64,000 nt of DNA, from the NCBI RefSeq assembly GCF_013368755.1, contig NC_049562.1:6262001-6326000 (forward strand). Reading direction: 5' to 3'. Below, in pieces: positions 11,134-22,502 of this stretch (the stretch's first letter is position 1; every line of letters starts with the position of its first letter). The DNA comes from Talaromyces rugulosus (Eukaryota; Ascomycota; Eurotiomycetes; Eurotiales; Trichocomaceae). The notes beneath the pieces are model-generated. The model did no database searches, was not told where the DNA came from, and saw nothing but the letters and a program-made list of their open reading frames with translations. Both the position numbers and the translations under genes were made by a program.

Positions 11134-13449
11134 TCAACTCTCCTTGCCCAGCCTCGCCAACGCATCTGCCAAAAAGTCCGATGCGTTCATTAGTTCTGTG
11201 CTGCCATAGACGACTCTCTTACGATGGCTGCCCGTCAAGGCCGTCGGCGTGCTGCTCGCAACACTGCCAGCGCCAGCTCCCGCTCCAGCTCCAGCAACAC
11301 TACCCCCAGAGGTGTTGGTGCGCTCAACCCATTCTTGCAGATTACCGTATTCTTCCATGCTGCCGCCGCCCACCGTGAACACAATGGCTTCGTTGAATGC
11401 CTGCCGGCGCTGCCCGAAGCTGGCATTGATTCCCACCGCCGCTGACGAGGCTGTGCTGCCTGGTTGTTGCGTCCGGGCCGACGACGAGGTCGGCATGGCG
11501 CCGCGCGCATTGGCGCTGCGAGGGTCAAAGTAGAGGTAGCTCTCTGTCTTGGCAATCGCCGAGCTCGACGCCGATTGAGGGTCCATGATCGACTCGGTGA
11601 TTTTGGTAAGGGTCAGGTCCTTGTTGACAGGCAAGAAGTTCTTGACGCCCGAAATGAGCGAGTCAAAGTTGGCTCCCAGCGCGCCTGACGTGATGCGGTC
11701 CGTCAGTCGGTTCGAAAGCGACGAGAAGCCCTTGAACAGGTCCGAGGATTGCTGCTGCGGCGATCCCGTCGAGCTGGTCATCATCGTCATGCGCGTGATC
11801 TCACGCACTCGCTTGACGTACGCGATGGAGCTGATATCCTCGTTGCCGGCCAGTTGCAGGGCTTCTTCGAATTTTGTCATCTCAGCCCGGGACAGCTCGG
11901 TTTCCGTCGTCAGGAACCAAATCACAAACAACCGCAGCTTATCCAACGGATCCGTACCCTTGCTTGCGTCGGTGATCAATTCCAGCATTTGCGTTTTGCT
12001 TTGTTTGCTGATGTTTTCTTCCAACTGGAAGAAGTTGTCCAGCTGCCGGTCCTTGATCCCCTGCAGAAGCGCTGTGGCAATGTTCATGTGCATGTCGAGA
12101 ATCGCTTTGCGCTCGCGGAGCTCGGGCAGCAGCGTAATCGCCGCTTTGAGATGGTGGGCCGATGCATTCGTGTCATTCTGGAGGTCCTCGATCGAAGATG
12201 CTCCCGTCTTCTTGGTGATCTCGTTAGCGTCGTCCTTGTACCGCGTAAGCTCTGCATCAATATCTTCGGCCACTTGCGGAAAGGGCACGTTGGCATTTCG
12301 CTTCCAGAAGAAATCCGTCGCGTTGAGGTCATATGCCTTCTTCGTCGTGCCCTTGGCTGGGTTCGATTCGTCCACTGGCGTCTCTACAGTAATGCGGTTG
12401 AGGTGCATCTTGAGCACATCCTGGATCAGGGATTGGTAGGTCCAGCCGTGTGACAGCATCGGAACCAAATCGACATTGCGGTCGACAATAATCATCACCG
12501 GTCGTGACGACGGAACGTTAACGCCTGGCCGTTTGTTGCCAGAGAACAGGTTATCTTTCGAGTTTAGTATATGATCGCGTAGTTTCCGGTCTAGCTTGGT
12601 CGAGATTAATTCTGCCGCGCCCCCTTTCGGACATCTGATAATAGGAATGGCTCCTGTAACCCAAAGTTAGAGAGAGAGAGAGAGAGAGAGAGAGAGCAAT
12701 CCGTAGATAGGACATACCCATAGTAACGCTGACATCAAACAGCCCGCTCACGATTTTGTCAACCACATCATCGAGATCCTCATCGCTAGTCTGAGCACTG
12801 TTAATCTTCCAGTACGAGTCGTTCCCCAGACCCAAGCTAAACAGATCGGGTTCGGCCACAATAAAGTTCAAATACTGGTCAAACACTTGAGCGACGTGCT
12901 CCGCCGCGCCCGTCGAGGCAATCTGCGAGGCAAAATCCTCCAACAGCTGGCGCGGCACTGAAGACAAGAAATTGACATAGGCCGGAGAGTAGAGTCCCCG
13001 CGAGAGATCGGATGTAATGAGTTGTGCATTCACCGCGGTCGGTTCAACGAGGTAGACAACAGGGACATCGGGAATAGGGTATCGCGGCGAGTTGATATTT
13101 CTACTCAGTCAGCATCCAGTCCCAATCCCAACGACAATACAAAGCATACAGATGAATGGTTACGCCCCAGGAGCGCAGGTCGTTCACTCGCAGAACGCTG
13201 CTAATGACGTCTCGGCCCTTGTTATCAAACACCAGCACCTTCCATATCGGGTCGCCGTCCTCGTTCAGAATCGGCGTGGACTGCGACACAAGACTGGTCT
13301 CCTGGCCATCGCCGGAGGACTGCACTTCATGGTTGAGATTGAGAATCTTCTGGACAGAGGCTGCGATAGTTAGTGCTCTGCTCTATAGACGTATGCATGC
13401 CAGCTGTGCATAGCTTACCGACTTGCCGGTCCCGCAGCGACGACGCCAT
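11134..13449 (-). CDS. sly1: SLY1, Sec1/Munc18-family ER-Golgi fusion regulator
   Basis: A 714-residue SM protein from exons 13419-13449 (31 nt), 13150-13360, 12718-13100 and 11134-12653. The joined N-terminus reads MASSLRDRQVASVQKILNLN, and later segments carry IWKVLVFDNKGRDVIS, PIPDVPVVYLVEPT and IIVDRNVDLVPMLSHGWTYQ, all characteristic of Sly1. Sly1 binds the syntaxin Sed5 and its SNARE complexes and is essential for ER-to-Golgi and intra-Golgi fusion. The third intron (12654-12717) contains a perfect AG/CT dinucleotide array of about 28 nt. The C-terminal third has a Gly/Ala/Ser-rich low-complexity insert around residues 630-680, before the conserved end. Other SM proteins (Sec1, Vps33, Vps45) fit less well. 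Confidence 0.93.
12669..12696 (+). repeat. AG dinucleotide microsatellite in a SLY1 intron
   Basis: Fourteen tandem AG units on the plus strand (CT on the coding strand), immediately upstream of the 3' splice site of SLY1 intron 3, where they form part of the polypyrimidine tract. Confidence 0.95.
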
Positions 13450-14483
13450 GGCGAGCAAGTTCACGATCACAGTTCTATGACAGTCGCTTCAATCAGCGTC
13501 CCATGACAATGCGGCCGAGAAGACCACGCAAACCAGGCAGGTAGTGAGGTGTAACTACTAACCACGATCGATCGCAACAGCTGGCGGGCAGCCGAGACAA
13601 ACGCAGCAAACAGCGCCATCATGTGCTCTCGGCGCTAGGCCCAGTCGGGCGGCGTGTCACAACCTTCTCCTCGCGTCCGCTGCACCTCCTCTTCTCCTTT
13701 GCCTCGCCACCAAAACACCCTCCCAGCCTTGTCCCTTTGTAAAGCGATATTTTCATCATGTTGCGCTAAGGCAACTGTGAGACGCGCTCTCTGTACTAGA
13801 GCTGCTTTCTAATATTCCCCCCAGGACAAGTTAAAAAGGCAAGACGGCCTCGCTGCCTGAGCCAGGGATCAGACAGTCAAGTCAAGAGGAGACGGAAAAA
13901 TTCATCAAAGGTCAAAGTGTGAAGAGAATCGAGATAACTGAGGCCGAGGGAGCAGGAGAGTCATTGTGCATCTTTTTTACTGGCCCGTTCTCTTTTTCTA
14001 CTCCTACTGTACATGCTTGTATCCCAAGAATTGCCTGGAGTTTTGACACTACCTCATTTAAGGCGGCTCTCACCTGGACAGCCCAGCAGCTTACAAGTTA
14101 CGACCGACGAGATATACACTATTACACACTACACGCTGAGATTAAAAGGGAGAGGGAAAAGCTCGTCCATCGCCCCGAGTGGAACCGCCATAAGACAGCT
14201 GCTGTGAATCCGGTCTTACTGCTGACCACCGCTGCCCGACTGTTGGCTCAGCCTGAGATAGGGCGATTTTATTGCCACGGCTTGTTCGTTGAATGTTTGC
14301 TGGGACCGCGCATAAGCCCCCTTGTGTGTGTGGTAATTAAGCTCCACTTGCGCCGCGTCCATTGGGCCCGCCCGCTACCGTGATCAAACGGCACGTCCTC
14401 TGTGCCTATTGCCACCCGGTGATATCATTAAGATCACGTGATATCAACACCAAACAAGCTATACCAACACAACACAGCCAAAC
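13450..14483. other. Divergent promoter region, SLY1 / PNUTS-like gene
   Basis: About 1 kb with no supported gene. A 154-codon ORF at 13919-14383 has no protein-like pattern and overlaps the promoter. Just before the PNUTS-like start lies TCACGTGA (14434-14441), next to repeated TGATATCA half-sites. Confidence 0.55.
14434..14441. promoter_or_regulatory. TCACGTGA palindrome (bHLH/Cbf1-type E-box)
   Basis: Eight-base palindrome 43 bases upstream of the PNUTS-like ATG. CACGTG cores flanked by T/A are classic bHLH (Cbf1-like) sites in fungi. The same octamer occurs in two more shared promoters of this window (38786 and 45173). Confidence 0.5.
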
Positions 14484-17400
14484 ATGGCGCAGTCATCCCA
14501 GCAGAGTAATAATGCGCATGCCTCCGTAGGGCAGAACCCCATGCCAGCAGACTACTGGAACAACATCGAAGGATTGTATCCTCCGCAGCCGCCGCCGCAA
14601 CCCGCACAGCATCAACAACAGCATCAACCGCAACAAACTCCACAGGGCATCACATGGGACCACCCGATAATCGCCCAGCGAGGCCAGCAACACCAGCAGC
14701 CTCATGTTCCGCAGCCGCAGGAACATGTGCGGGATCTGTACTCCGGGACGCCGCAATCATGGGCCCAAAATCCGCCGGCAACCCAGTCGACAAACGTATC
14801 TCAGCCCCAGCCGTACGCCCTTTCACACCAACACCCGTATCAGATGCAGCAGTATCCTCAGGATCAGCTAGCTTATGAGCCGCAGACTTTGGGTCCCAGC
14901 GAGCTGTCCTATGCCTCTTCATACTCCCTTCCCGGTCACTATTACCAACCGGCCGGACTACAGCCTTCAGATGCATACCCTCAAACACAACATCGCTCTA
15001 TTGCTCCTAGACCTCCTTCTGCTCAGCAGCCTCAACTCAATGCTGCAGGCCAGCAAACTACACAGTCCCATCCTCAGTACATCTTACCAGCACCGAACTA
15101 CACTGAAAATGTGCAAGAGGCCCCTCATTTCAACCAATTTGCAGAAGCAACACCAGCTCTCAACTATCAAAACACTATTGACCCGCGGTTCCTCTCGTCC
15201 GGCCAACCAGGGGCCGACCAGGCTCCGTCTGGACAGAATTCTTTTCTTTTTTATAACCCTACGGCGTCCTCCTATGAACGGCCTAATGATCCAAAGTGAA
15301 TATCCCATTCCCATGATTTTTTCGTCCGCATTCCGTATACTAATTTCTCAAATAGGGCTTATCAAATGTTCCCGGATAATCTCGGTGCGTTAAACGCTGA
15401 ACAGCTCAATGCTCGACATCACATACATCCCCAGTTTGCACAACTTCCAGAGCTGGCGCCTTATCCAATGTCAACAGGCGTTCTAGGTATGTCTTGTTTC
15501 CCCCCCTTATCAATCCGCGAACATCTATTCACATTTCCTGCAGTTCCTCCTGGGTCCGAAAAGTTCAATGCTGCTCTGGTCCAAAAGAAGGTGGGCACAA
15601 CGAAATCGAAGCCCATGAAGGCCGCTGCAAAAGGAGCCAAAAGGGCCGGTGGCAGGTCCGTGTCGGAGTCGGAGACGGACACCTCAGACTCTGAACTGGA
15701 AATTGAAGAGCCCGAGGAGCCTTCTCCTCTTCCACTAGTACGACCTGCCGATGCCGACGGTGCGGCGCAGTATGACAGTATCAAAGCAGTGTGGTCACCT
15801 CGAAACAGACGTCCAAAAGCTGAAAAAATTAAAGCTTCTCTTGTAGCATTTAAAGATGTCGTCAAGGCTGTAAGAGATGAGTGGAAGACTCTTAGTCAAG
15901 CGATGAAGGACGCTGAAAACCAAAACGACAATGACAAGGCTGCCGAGCTCAAGAAAAAGGTTATCCAGCAACGGCAAATCATGAACGTGGTCGTCAGCAC
16001 AACACTAGACAAAGGCCACGAAATCATCATCGAAAAGTATGTTCATTCTCCTTCTCCCCCCTGCCTTACATACCTAGCAGATCGTTCCCTTCGAGGCTGT
16101 AGAACTCTGATGCGAAATGAGAACTACCACCATGTAATCATCTCCATTTGGATATTCTTAAAAAAAAATAATGAACTGCCGAATAATGCATGCCTGGGCA
16201 CTGAGAGTATACGCTGGTGCAGCAACTCAGTACCAATTGCGTCTCGCAGACTTTACTCTTCTTTTTTTTTGAATAACTTCTGGCAAAGCCCTAAAGAAAT
16301 ACCACGATGAATGTTAAGATAACGTAACTGACAAGTACTCAGACTAGGAGAACATCCGATGGCTGTAGCGGCGCTATACTCTTTTCTACTTGACCGCCAC
16401 CAAGCTTCTGACCATGAGGGCGTACTCTTGGTGAATATTCTCAAGGTATGCCATTTCATTACTACCTATCGTCAACCCACGCTAATCATATATTCAGCTA
16501 CTCGCACGGTTTACCACTATGGATGAGGACACGCTATCCAAGACCAACGTGTCCAAGCTGTTGCCAAGGATCATCAAGAAGGGCGCTCAGCCTGGAAAAG
16601 ATCTTGCTCAGAAGATCCTAGAAAATGCAGCTGCTTCGACGAAGCGAAAACAAGAGTCGGCGGCCAACTCGCCTTCCAAAGACGGCACTCCTGAGCGGTC
16701 TAGCGAGTCTTCTCGATCAGATTCTGTGGCCGGTATCAAACGCCCGCGAGATGGAGAAAGCAACGGTCTTCCTGCTACCAAAAAAGCCGTAGCGTCGTCT
16801 GCTGTCAAGGGCTCTGCAGCTACAAAAACAGCCGGAGCATCTACTGTCAAGCCCGCAGATGGCAAGCCGACTACTGCTCCAGCAGCGCGGCCAAAGGCCA
16901 ACATTGCGCCGCCGAAGCTCACAAGTCTCTTTGGCAGTCTTGCTTCGGCCTCGAAGAAGCCTGGAACGTCCAATGCAGCACGTGCCGCGGCGGCTGCTGC
17001 TGCCGCCAAGGAAAAGTCCAACGCTCCTGCTGAGAAGAAGGAATCGCCTGCTGCCGCACCTGCGAAACCCGCATTCTCCTTTGGAGATATCCTAGCTGAT
17101 CTCAACAAGAAAGAGGACACCAAGACCCCGGAGACGTCCGAAACCCGGCCTCCTGAGACGGAAGAAGAGCGCGAGAAGCGCCTGCGCAAGGAGGCACGTC
17201 GCAAGCTGCGCGTCAGCTGGAAGCCCGAGAGTTCTCTTGTAGAAGTTCGCTTGTTCACTCATGATCCCGACGAGGAGATAGGCGCAGACGACGACCGGAA
17301 ACGGGATATGGCCGACGTCAAGGGAGAAGGCCGAATGCTCAAACTGCACAAGGATCTGGACCTGGATGACGACGAAGAGTCTGGGCCCCAGGAAGAGGAA

Positions 17401-18427
17401 TTCCGTCCGTGGTCGAATTTGATTGCAATCGAGATGGACAACTTGAGCCGTGAAGATCAGGAGAGCAACTTTATCAAACGAGGAGGGACAAAGGAGCCGG
17501 AAAGCCCGGAGAAGTTGGCGCAAGAGACCCGCGAGGCGAACACTTTGATGGTGTTCTATACTTCGCCAGCCGATGTGCCGCCGTCTCCAAAGGAACCCCC
17601 TCAGCCTAGTGAAGAGGAAGAGGAGGAGCCTTCTAATGAACAATCATTTGGAGAGCCGGATGACAGCGTCAAGGGACGTTCAGCCCGATACTTTGCCATG
17701 TTTAATCCTCCACCCCCACCACAGCCAGTGGCAGCCCCTGCTGCTGTCCCGGCAAACGGCTCTCTCGACATTACGAATCTCCTCAAAGTCATACAAAATG
17801 CACCTCCGCAGGCTCAATCTACGCCTCCACCGCAACCTGCACAGTCTCAGCCTGCTCCTCTCTCCGAGCTCGAACGCACTATCAACATATTCCGTCAGCA
17901 ACAAGGGCAGCCACCGCAGTCCATGCCACAGATTCCTCAGGTTCCTCAGGTTCCCCAGATACCACAAGCTGCAGCTCCCCCAGCTCCGCAACTTGACTTT
18001 CAAAAACTTCTCGCCGTTTTGAATGCGCAGAAGCAGCCACCCGCTTCGCAGCCAAGTATAGCGCCTAATCTCGCTTCAATCGTCTCTCAGCTTAGCGGCA
18101 GCAACGCAGCACAGCAGCAGCCTGTTTCTCAACCACCGTCGTCACAATACTCGGGTCATTACGAAGATCCCGAGCGTAAGCGCCTCCGTGATGGGGGCCG
18201 CGCCTATGAGAACGGCTTTGGACAGGGCAACGCCAAACGGCCGAGGATGTATGTCGATCCGGAAGCCAAAAAACACGTAAGTTCCAGTTCTTTGTTTCTT
18301 TGATAATTTTTGTTCTAACTCGTTATAGCCCCGTGCTGGATCTGTTCCGTGCCGATTCTGGCGCGAAAATAAATGCCTCAAAGGTGATGACTGCACCTTT
18401 CGCCACGATCCTGCTGATCTGGATTAA
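14484..18427 (+). CDS. PNUTS/Ppn1-like PP1-targeting subunit (TFIIS-N domain, RVxW motif, CCCH finger)
   Basis: A 1138-residue protein from exons 14484-15295, 15356-15486, 15544-16036, 16343-16445, 16498-18276 and 18329-18427. The first 270 residues are Gln/Pro-rich and disordered. Residues about 415-545 form a TFIIS N-terminal/LW-like helical domain (RDEWKTLSQAMKDAE to SKLLPRIIKKG). Residues 751-754 are RVSW in the context KLRVSWKPES, a PP1-docking RVxF-type motif. The last exon encodes a CCCH zinc finger: C1114, C1122, C1128 and H1132 (C-x7-C-x5-C-x3-H). This order matches animal PNUTS and fission-yeast Ppn1, which bring PP1 (Dis2) and Swd2-type WD proteins to the 3'-end processing machinery to dephosphorylate RNA polymerase II factors at termination. 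Intron 2 is stop-free and 57 nt; intron 3 is unusually long (306 nt). Confidence 0.8.
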
Positions 18428-19164
18428 GAAAGAAGAAAGAAAGAAAGAAAAAAAACGTTGCGTTTTTTTAATGATACCCCTCTTTTTTTCTCGCTCCTGT
18501 TTTACTCCCCTTTTTAATATCGGTATCTCTCTCTCTCTCTTCTGATGCTTTCTGCATTGTGCATGGCTATATAGTTGCATATACAAGGGCCGATGTTTGT
18601 TACCGGCGTTGGACTGTTATTACTACAACTAATGCATGGAGGATAAATGCATGGCAGAACATGCATTAACGGTGTCCGATATGGCGTTTTACTTGTTCTA
18701 CATTTTTGTCACATTGTACTATATCACTGGTTGAACGAAGCTGGATGTGTTCCGGTTTGATAAGATATCATAATATGCTCTGATTTTATAGAGAAGCTGC
18801 CATTCAATGAATGTTACTACCGTCTCTAGTTATATCCTTCAATATTCCTTCTGTCTACTACTTGATTCGTAACTGGTATAACATCAACGATAGCTTCGAA
18901 TACACGTATTTCATAATTCATTAGTATTTATGGATGACATTAGCTATTGATATAACAATAACTTATAAGTAATTATATTAACTAGTCCTTGGATCATGCA
19001 TCATATAGCTAATACATGTCTCGGTGTCTATCATGTATAAAAGCTCCCACTTCGGCGCCGAAAGCTAAGATTTCCACCTCGACTTAACCCCGAACCACAA
19101 TGACCATTATGCAGGAAGACCACGTCGCGGATAAGAACTCGGACAAACGCATATGTAGCTCAAA
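18428..19164. other. Intergenic region and leader of the Zn2Cys6 gene
   Basis: AT-rich 3' region of the PNUTS-like gene, then the promoter of the regulator. TATAAAAG lies at 19036-19043, and an upstream ATG (19100) opens a 35-codon frame that runs past the main start. Confidence 0.55.
19036..19043 (+). promoter_or_regulatory. TATA box of the Zn2Cys6 gene
   Basis: TATAAAAG, 122 bases upstream of the chosen ATG at 19165 and 57 bases upstream of the first upstream ATG. The spacing suits a transcript starting within roughly 19065-19100. Confidence 0.5.
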
Positions 19165-19207
19165 ATGGAATCCAAATCAAGCCCCCTCAGAGAATTCTCC
19201 TGCCTGA
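19100..19207 (+). other. Upstream ORF overlapping the Zn2Cys6 start codon
   Basis: ATG at 19100 (A at -3) opens 35 codons ending at TGA 19205-19207. It is in a different frame from the main ATG at 19165 and overlaps the main coding region by 43 nt. If transcribed, ribosomes that use it would pass the main start, a strongly repressive arrangement. Whether the transcript includes 19100 depends on the start site. Confidence 0.5.
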
Positions 19208-21247
19208 TCTGTCGGCAGCGCAAGGTCAAATGCGACCGACACGAGCCCTGCGCCAACTGCGTCAAGGCCGAGACTCAATGTACCTTTGTCGCACCAGTTC
19301 GCGGCAAGCGCACGAAGAAGAAGAACAAAAAGCCAAAACTAGTTCATGAAGGATTGCATGCTAAGCTGCGTCGATACGAGCGCATGCTTGAGAAGTATGG
19401 AGAGACGCTGGACCCGCCGATTGAGCATGACTGTCCTGACGACAGCGATGCTGCGTCGGACTCGATGGAGAGAAAAACAACTAGATATTCTGATAGGTGA
19501 GTTTCCTTTGTCAGGGCGACAAGACATTCTAACTCTTCTGCAGCACATGGTGGTCACGAAAAGATTGTGTGCCAGACGAACCTCTTGAGCCTGTCGATTC
19601 CACAGACGAAAATGACAACTCTCTCCTCGAATGGCTGGAAGGCCGTCCTAGTTGCAATCAACGCACAGTGAACCTACGCGAGTTCTATCCTGATGCAGCG
19701 ACACTCTCTCAACTCCAGTACATCTACGCAGACCAGATTGACCCCATGGTGAAGATGCTTCATCTGCCGTCTCTCTTTAACACCATGAATATGGCGCTCG
19801 CTGACCCCGGCAGCGTGCCAAAGAGCGTCGAAGCTGTTTTAGTTTGTTTTTGCCTCGCCACTGTCAGCACCATGTCGCAACAACAATGCCAGGCTGTGTT
19901 GAAGCAGGACAGAGTCTCGGTGGTGACCAAGTATAAGAAGGCTGCCAGGCAGGCTCTTACAAATGCCCGGTTTCTCCAATCCCCTGATTTCACCAACCTC
20001 CAGGCGCTATCTTTGTATTTGGTATGTTTCAACAACAATATGTTCCACACTTGTAGTCTAACGATTTATTGCAGCTTGGGGTGAAAGGCTTGTATGGCTA
20101 CGGCACATTTCACATCCTCTGTGGGATGGCAGTTCGGCTGTCTATGCGAGTTGGCCTGCATCGCGACGGCGCCAATTTGGGCCTGTCACCGTTCGAAACA
20201 GAGATTCGACGTCGGCTTTGGTGGCACACCATTCAGCTCGACTTTCGGGCGTCAGAACTGTTGGGTATTCGGCCGTCGTTTGATTTATTCATCGGAGACA
20301 CAAAACCGCCAACCAATGTGGAAGATGAAGACATCAGCCCAGACATGACGGAGTTTGCTAAAGAGCGAAATGGCATTACTTCCCTGACGCTGTTTCGCGT
20401 CCGCTGCGACGTCACTCAGTTTCTCAGGCATCTCTATCTTTCTTCATTGTCAACACATGTAAGTGGATTTGATATTATTAGTAGCAGCAACGCTGCAGTT
20501 TCCACCGAGGAAAAGGATCGGATGATTAGTGATTTGGAAGACATGTTTGAATCCAAGTACCTGCGATACTGCGATCCTTCCGAGCCGTTGCACACGTTTG
20601 CTTCGGTCATCATTCGCTCCGTCATCTGCAGACTGAAAGTCCTGACTTACAACCCAAGACTCTTCTTTGCCGAGAAGCAAATGCAACAACTGCCCGAAGC
20701 AACACAAGATATCATATTCGTCAACGCGAGCAAGCTTCTCGAGTACGCCGCACTCATCCACAACAATCCAAACTTCCACAAGTTCATGTGGCGTACAAGC
20801 GCCACGTATATATGGGACTCTATCCTGCACGCCCTGATTGCTTCTCGGCACCGCAAAGCTGATCCCAAAACCGACCGGCTTTGGCATCTCATCGGCATCC
20901 TCATTTCCCCCCACCGCCCAGACGATATCTTTGCTTGTAGAGCGGCAGACGCTGTGCACTCGGCGCTCTCGAAATGGATTCCAGAAGTGTGGGACGAGTA
21001 CGCTGCTGCCGCGAGTTCTCAGGGCTTGCATCCAGTGCCAGTACCTCCAGATTATATTGCGGAAATGAGGGCGCAGCGTTCGGCGGACGTGATGATGCAG
21101 ACGCAACAGAAAGATATCGTTTCAGTGGACGATTTTTTGGGGTTTTCAGACCTTGATACGTTTGCCTCGGACCCGAATGAATGGCTTCAGTGGGAGCGGC
21201 TGCTAGCTGGGGATGATCCGTTTGGTGGTGGTCTCACTCAGATGTAA
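19165..21247 (+). CDS. Zn2Cys6 transcription factor with fungal_trans domain
   Basis: A 660-residue regulator from exons 19165-19496, 19544-20021 and 20075-21247. Residues about 12-40 form the binuclear zinc cluster C-x2-C-x6-C-x5-C-x2-C-x6-C (CLICRQRKVKC, then CANCVKAETQC). A basic linker (KRTKKKNKKPK) and a short coiled-coil-like segment (LHAKLRRYERMLEKYGE) follow, as in dimerising Gal4-class proteins. From about residue 200 there is a fungal-specific regulatory domain with the signature AVRLSMRVGLHRDGANLGLSPFE, then ETEIRRRLWWHTIQLDFRAS. The C-terminus is acidic and aromatic (DFLGFSDLDTFASDPNEW), a plausible activation region. No biosynthetic cluster surrounds it, so the target pathway is unknown. 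A genuine start at 19100 is excluded by frame. Confidence 0.9.
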
Positions 21248-21463
21248 TTTATAAATACTAATATTCTGAATATATATCAAGTTTTATAATATTACATGTA
21301 TTAAAACGTGCATATAGAAATATAGACAGGCAGTGATTATCCAACCAATCAAATGGTTCATAGGACATGGTGGGATCGTCGCCCGTAGTATTTATTCACC
21401 TTCAACCTTCACCCTTCCATAACATTTGAACATTATCAAACTGCTAGCACATGCATATTTGAA

Positions 21464-22417
21464 ATGTCCTCCCCAGCTCTAAACCATCTGATAATAGTCT
21501 GCTGCCACGCCATCTACCTCGGCGGCACAACCCACGGTGCCGACGAGAATGAATGGTTTGTTCCTTTTTTTTTCTTTTCAAAAAAATAAAAATAAAATGT
21601 TAAACTGATATAGGCTGATAGAACCCTTTCAAAAAGGCGAAACGCCGACTTTTGTGCAACATATCAAGGCTGGTCTTGAGGAGCTGGAGGAGAGTGATGG
21701 GGCTGGGGTTTTGGTGTTTTCTGGGTGAGTACAAAGTATACATCAAATGATATGGAAAAAAAAAGAAATAATGACAGCGAGTTAGAGGTGCAACAAAGAG
21801 AGACAAGACTGATCTCACAGAGGGAGAGTCATATCTCGTACGTCCATTCATCATCATCAGCTAGAAGAAAAGAAAAAGTAACAAAAAAGCAGAACCTCGC
21901 GCGAGAAAATAATTACTATTCATCACCACTTGACCCAATCAACAACATCCTGGCCGAAACAGCCGCGACAGATTCATACCAAAACATCCTCTTCTCGCTC
22001 CTCCTCTGGCGCCGGCATACAGAACGCGCATACCCACAGAGCCTAACCATTGTCACGCATGATTTTAAAAGAAGCCGGTTTCTGGATTTGCATCTTCCTG
22101 CTCTTGGAATTCCCAACCATCTTCCTCATAGTGGCAGTGAAAAGGTTCAGATCAAGCTCATCGGCATAAATCCGCCAGAACACATCACGCCGCTGTGCGA
22201 GTTGGAACAAGGCGAGCAAAAAAGAGGGATAGGCGCGTGGAAGCAGGATTTTTATGGAACTGGTGCGGTTTTGGGTGCGAAGAGAAAGGGGCGTGGGTGG
22301 AATGTTGATGTAGAGCGGACACTGCTGGAAGAGGAAAAAGATGAGGTGGTGAGGAGGTTAGTTGGGTGGAATGGAGAGGGTTTGTTTCCAGAGTTGCAGA
22401 GTTTGCCGTGGAATTGA
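21464..22417 (+). CDS. DUF218 (YdcF-like) domain protein
   Basis: A 273-residue model from exons 21464-21555, 21614-21724 and 21799-22417. It starts [16 protein letters not shown] and continues with [21 protein letters not shown], the [21 protein letters not shown] strand-helix and LPALGIP, the pattern of DUF218 proteins found across fungi and bacteria. Bacterial members are envelope or S-adenosyl-methionine-binding proteins of unclear role; the fungal function is not known. Between HISY and NLARENNYY lies a Lys/Ser-rich stretch not typical of the family. A further in-frame intron at 21842-21892 (GT..AG, 51 nt) would remove it and give 256 residues. I cannot decide between the two forms. Confidence 0.75.
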
Positions 22418-22502
22418 TATTAAACTGGTATTATATGAACATTTGAGAGAACCAGTATAAAATGAAACCGAAAAATAACGCCATATCGCTGAAAAAAGAA
22501 AC

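Noticed and set aside
13919..14383. 154-codon plus-strand ORF between SLY1 and the PNUTS-like gene
   Set aside because: Covers the promoter, composition not protein-like, no conserved motif, stop-free by chance in GC-balanced DNA.
20461..20500. Possible 40-nt intron in exon 3 of the Zn2Cys6 gene (GTAAGT..CAG)
   Set aside because: Removal would shift the frame, and the unspliced reading continues with plausible sequence.
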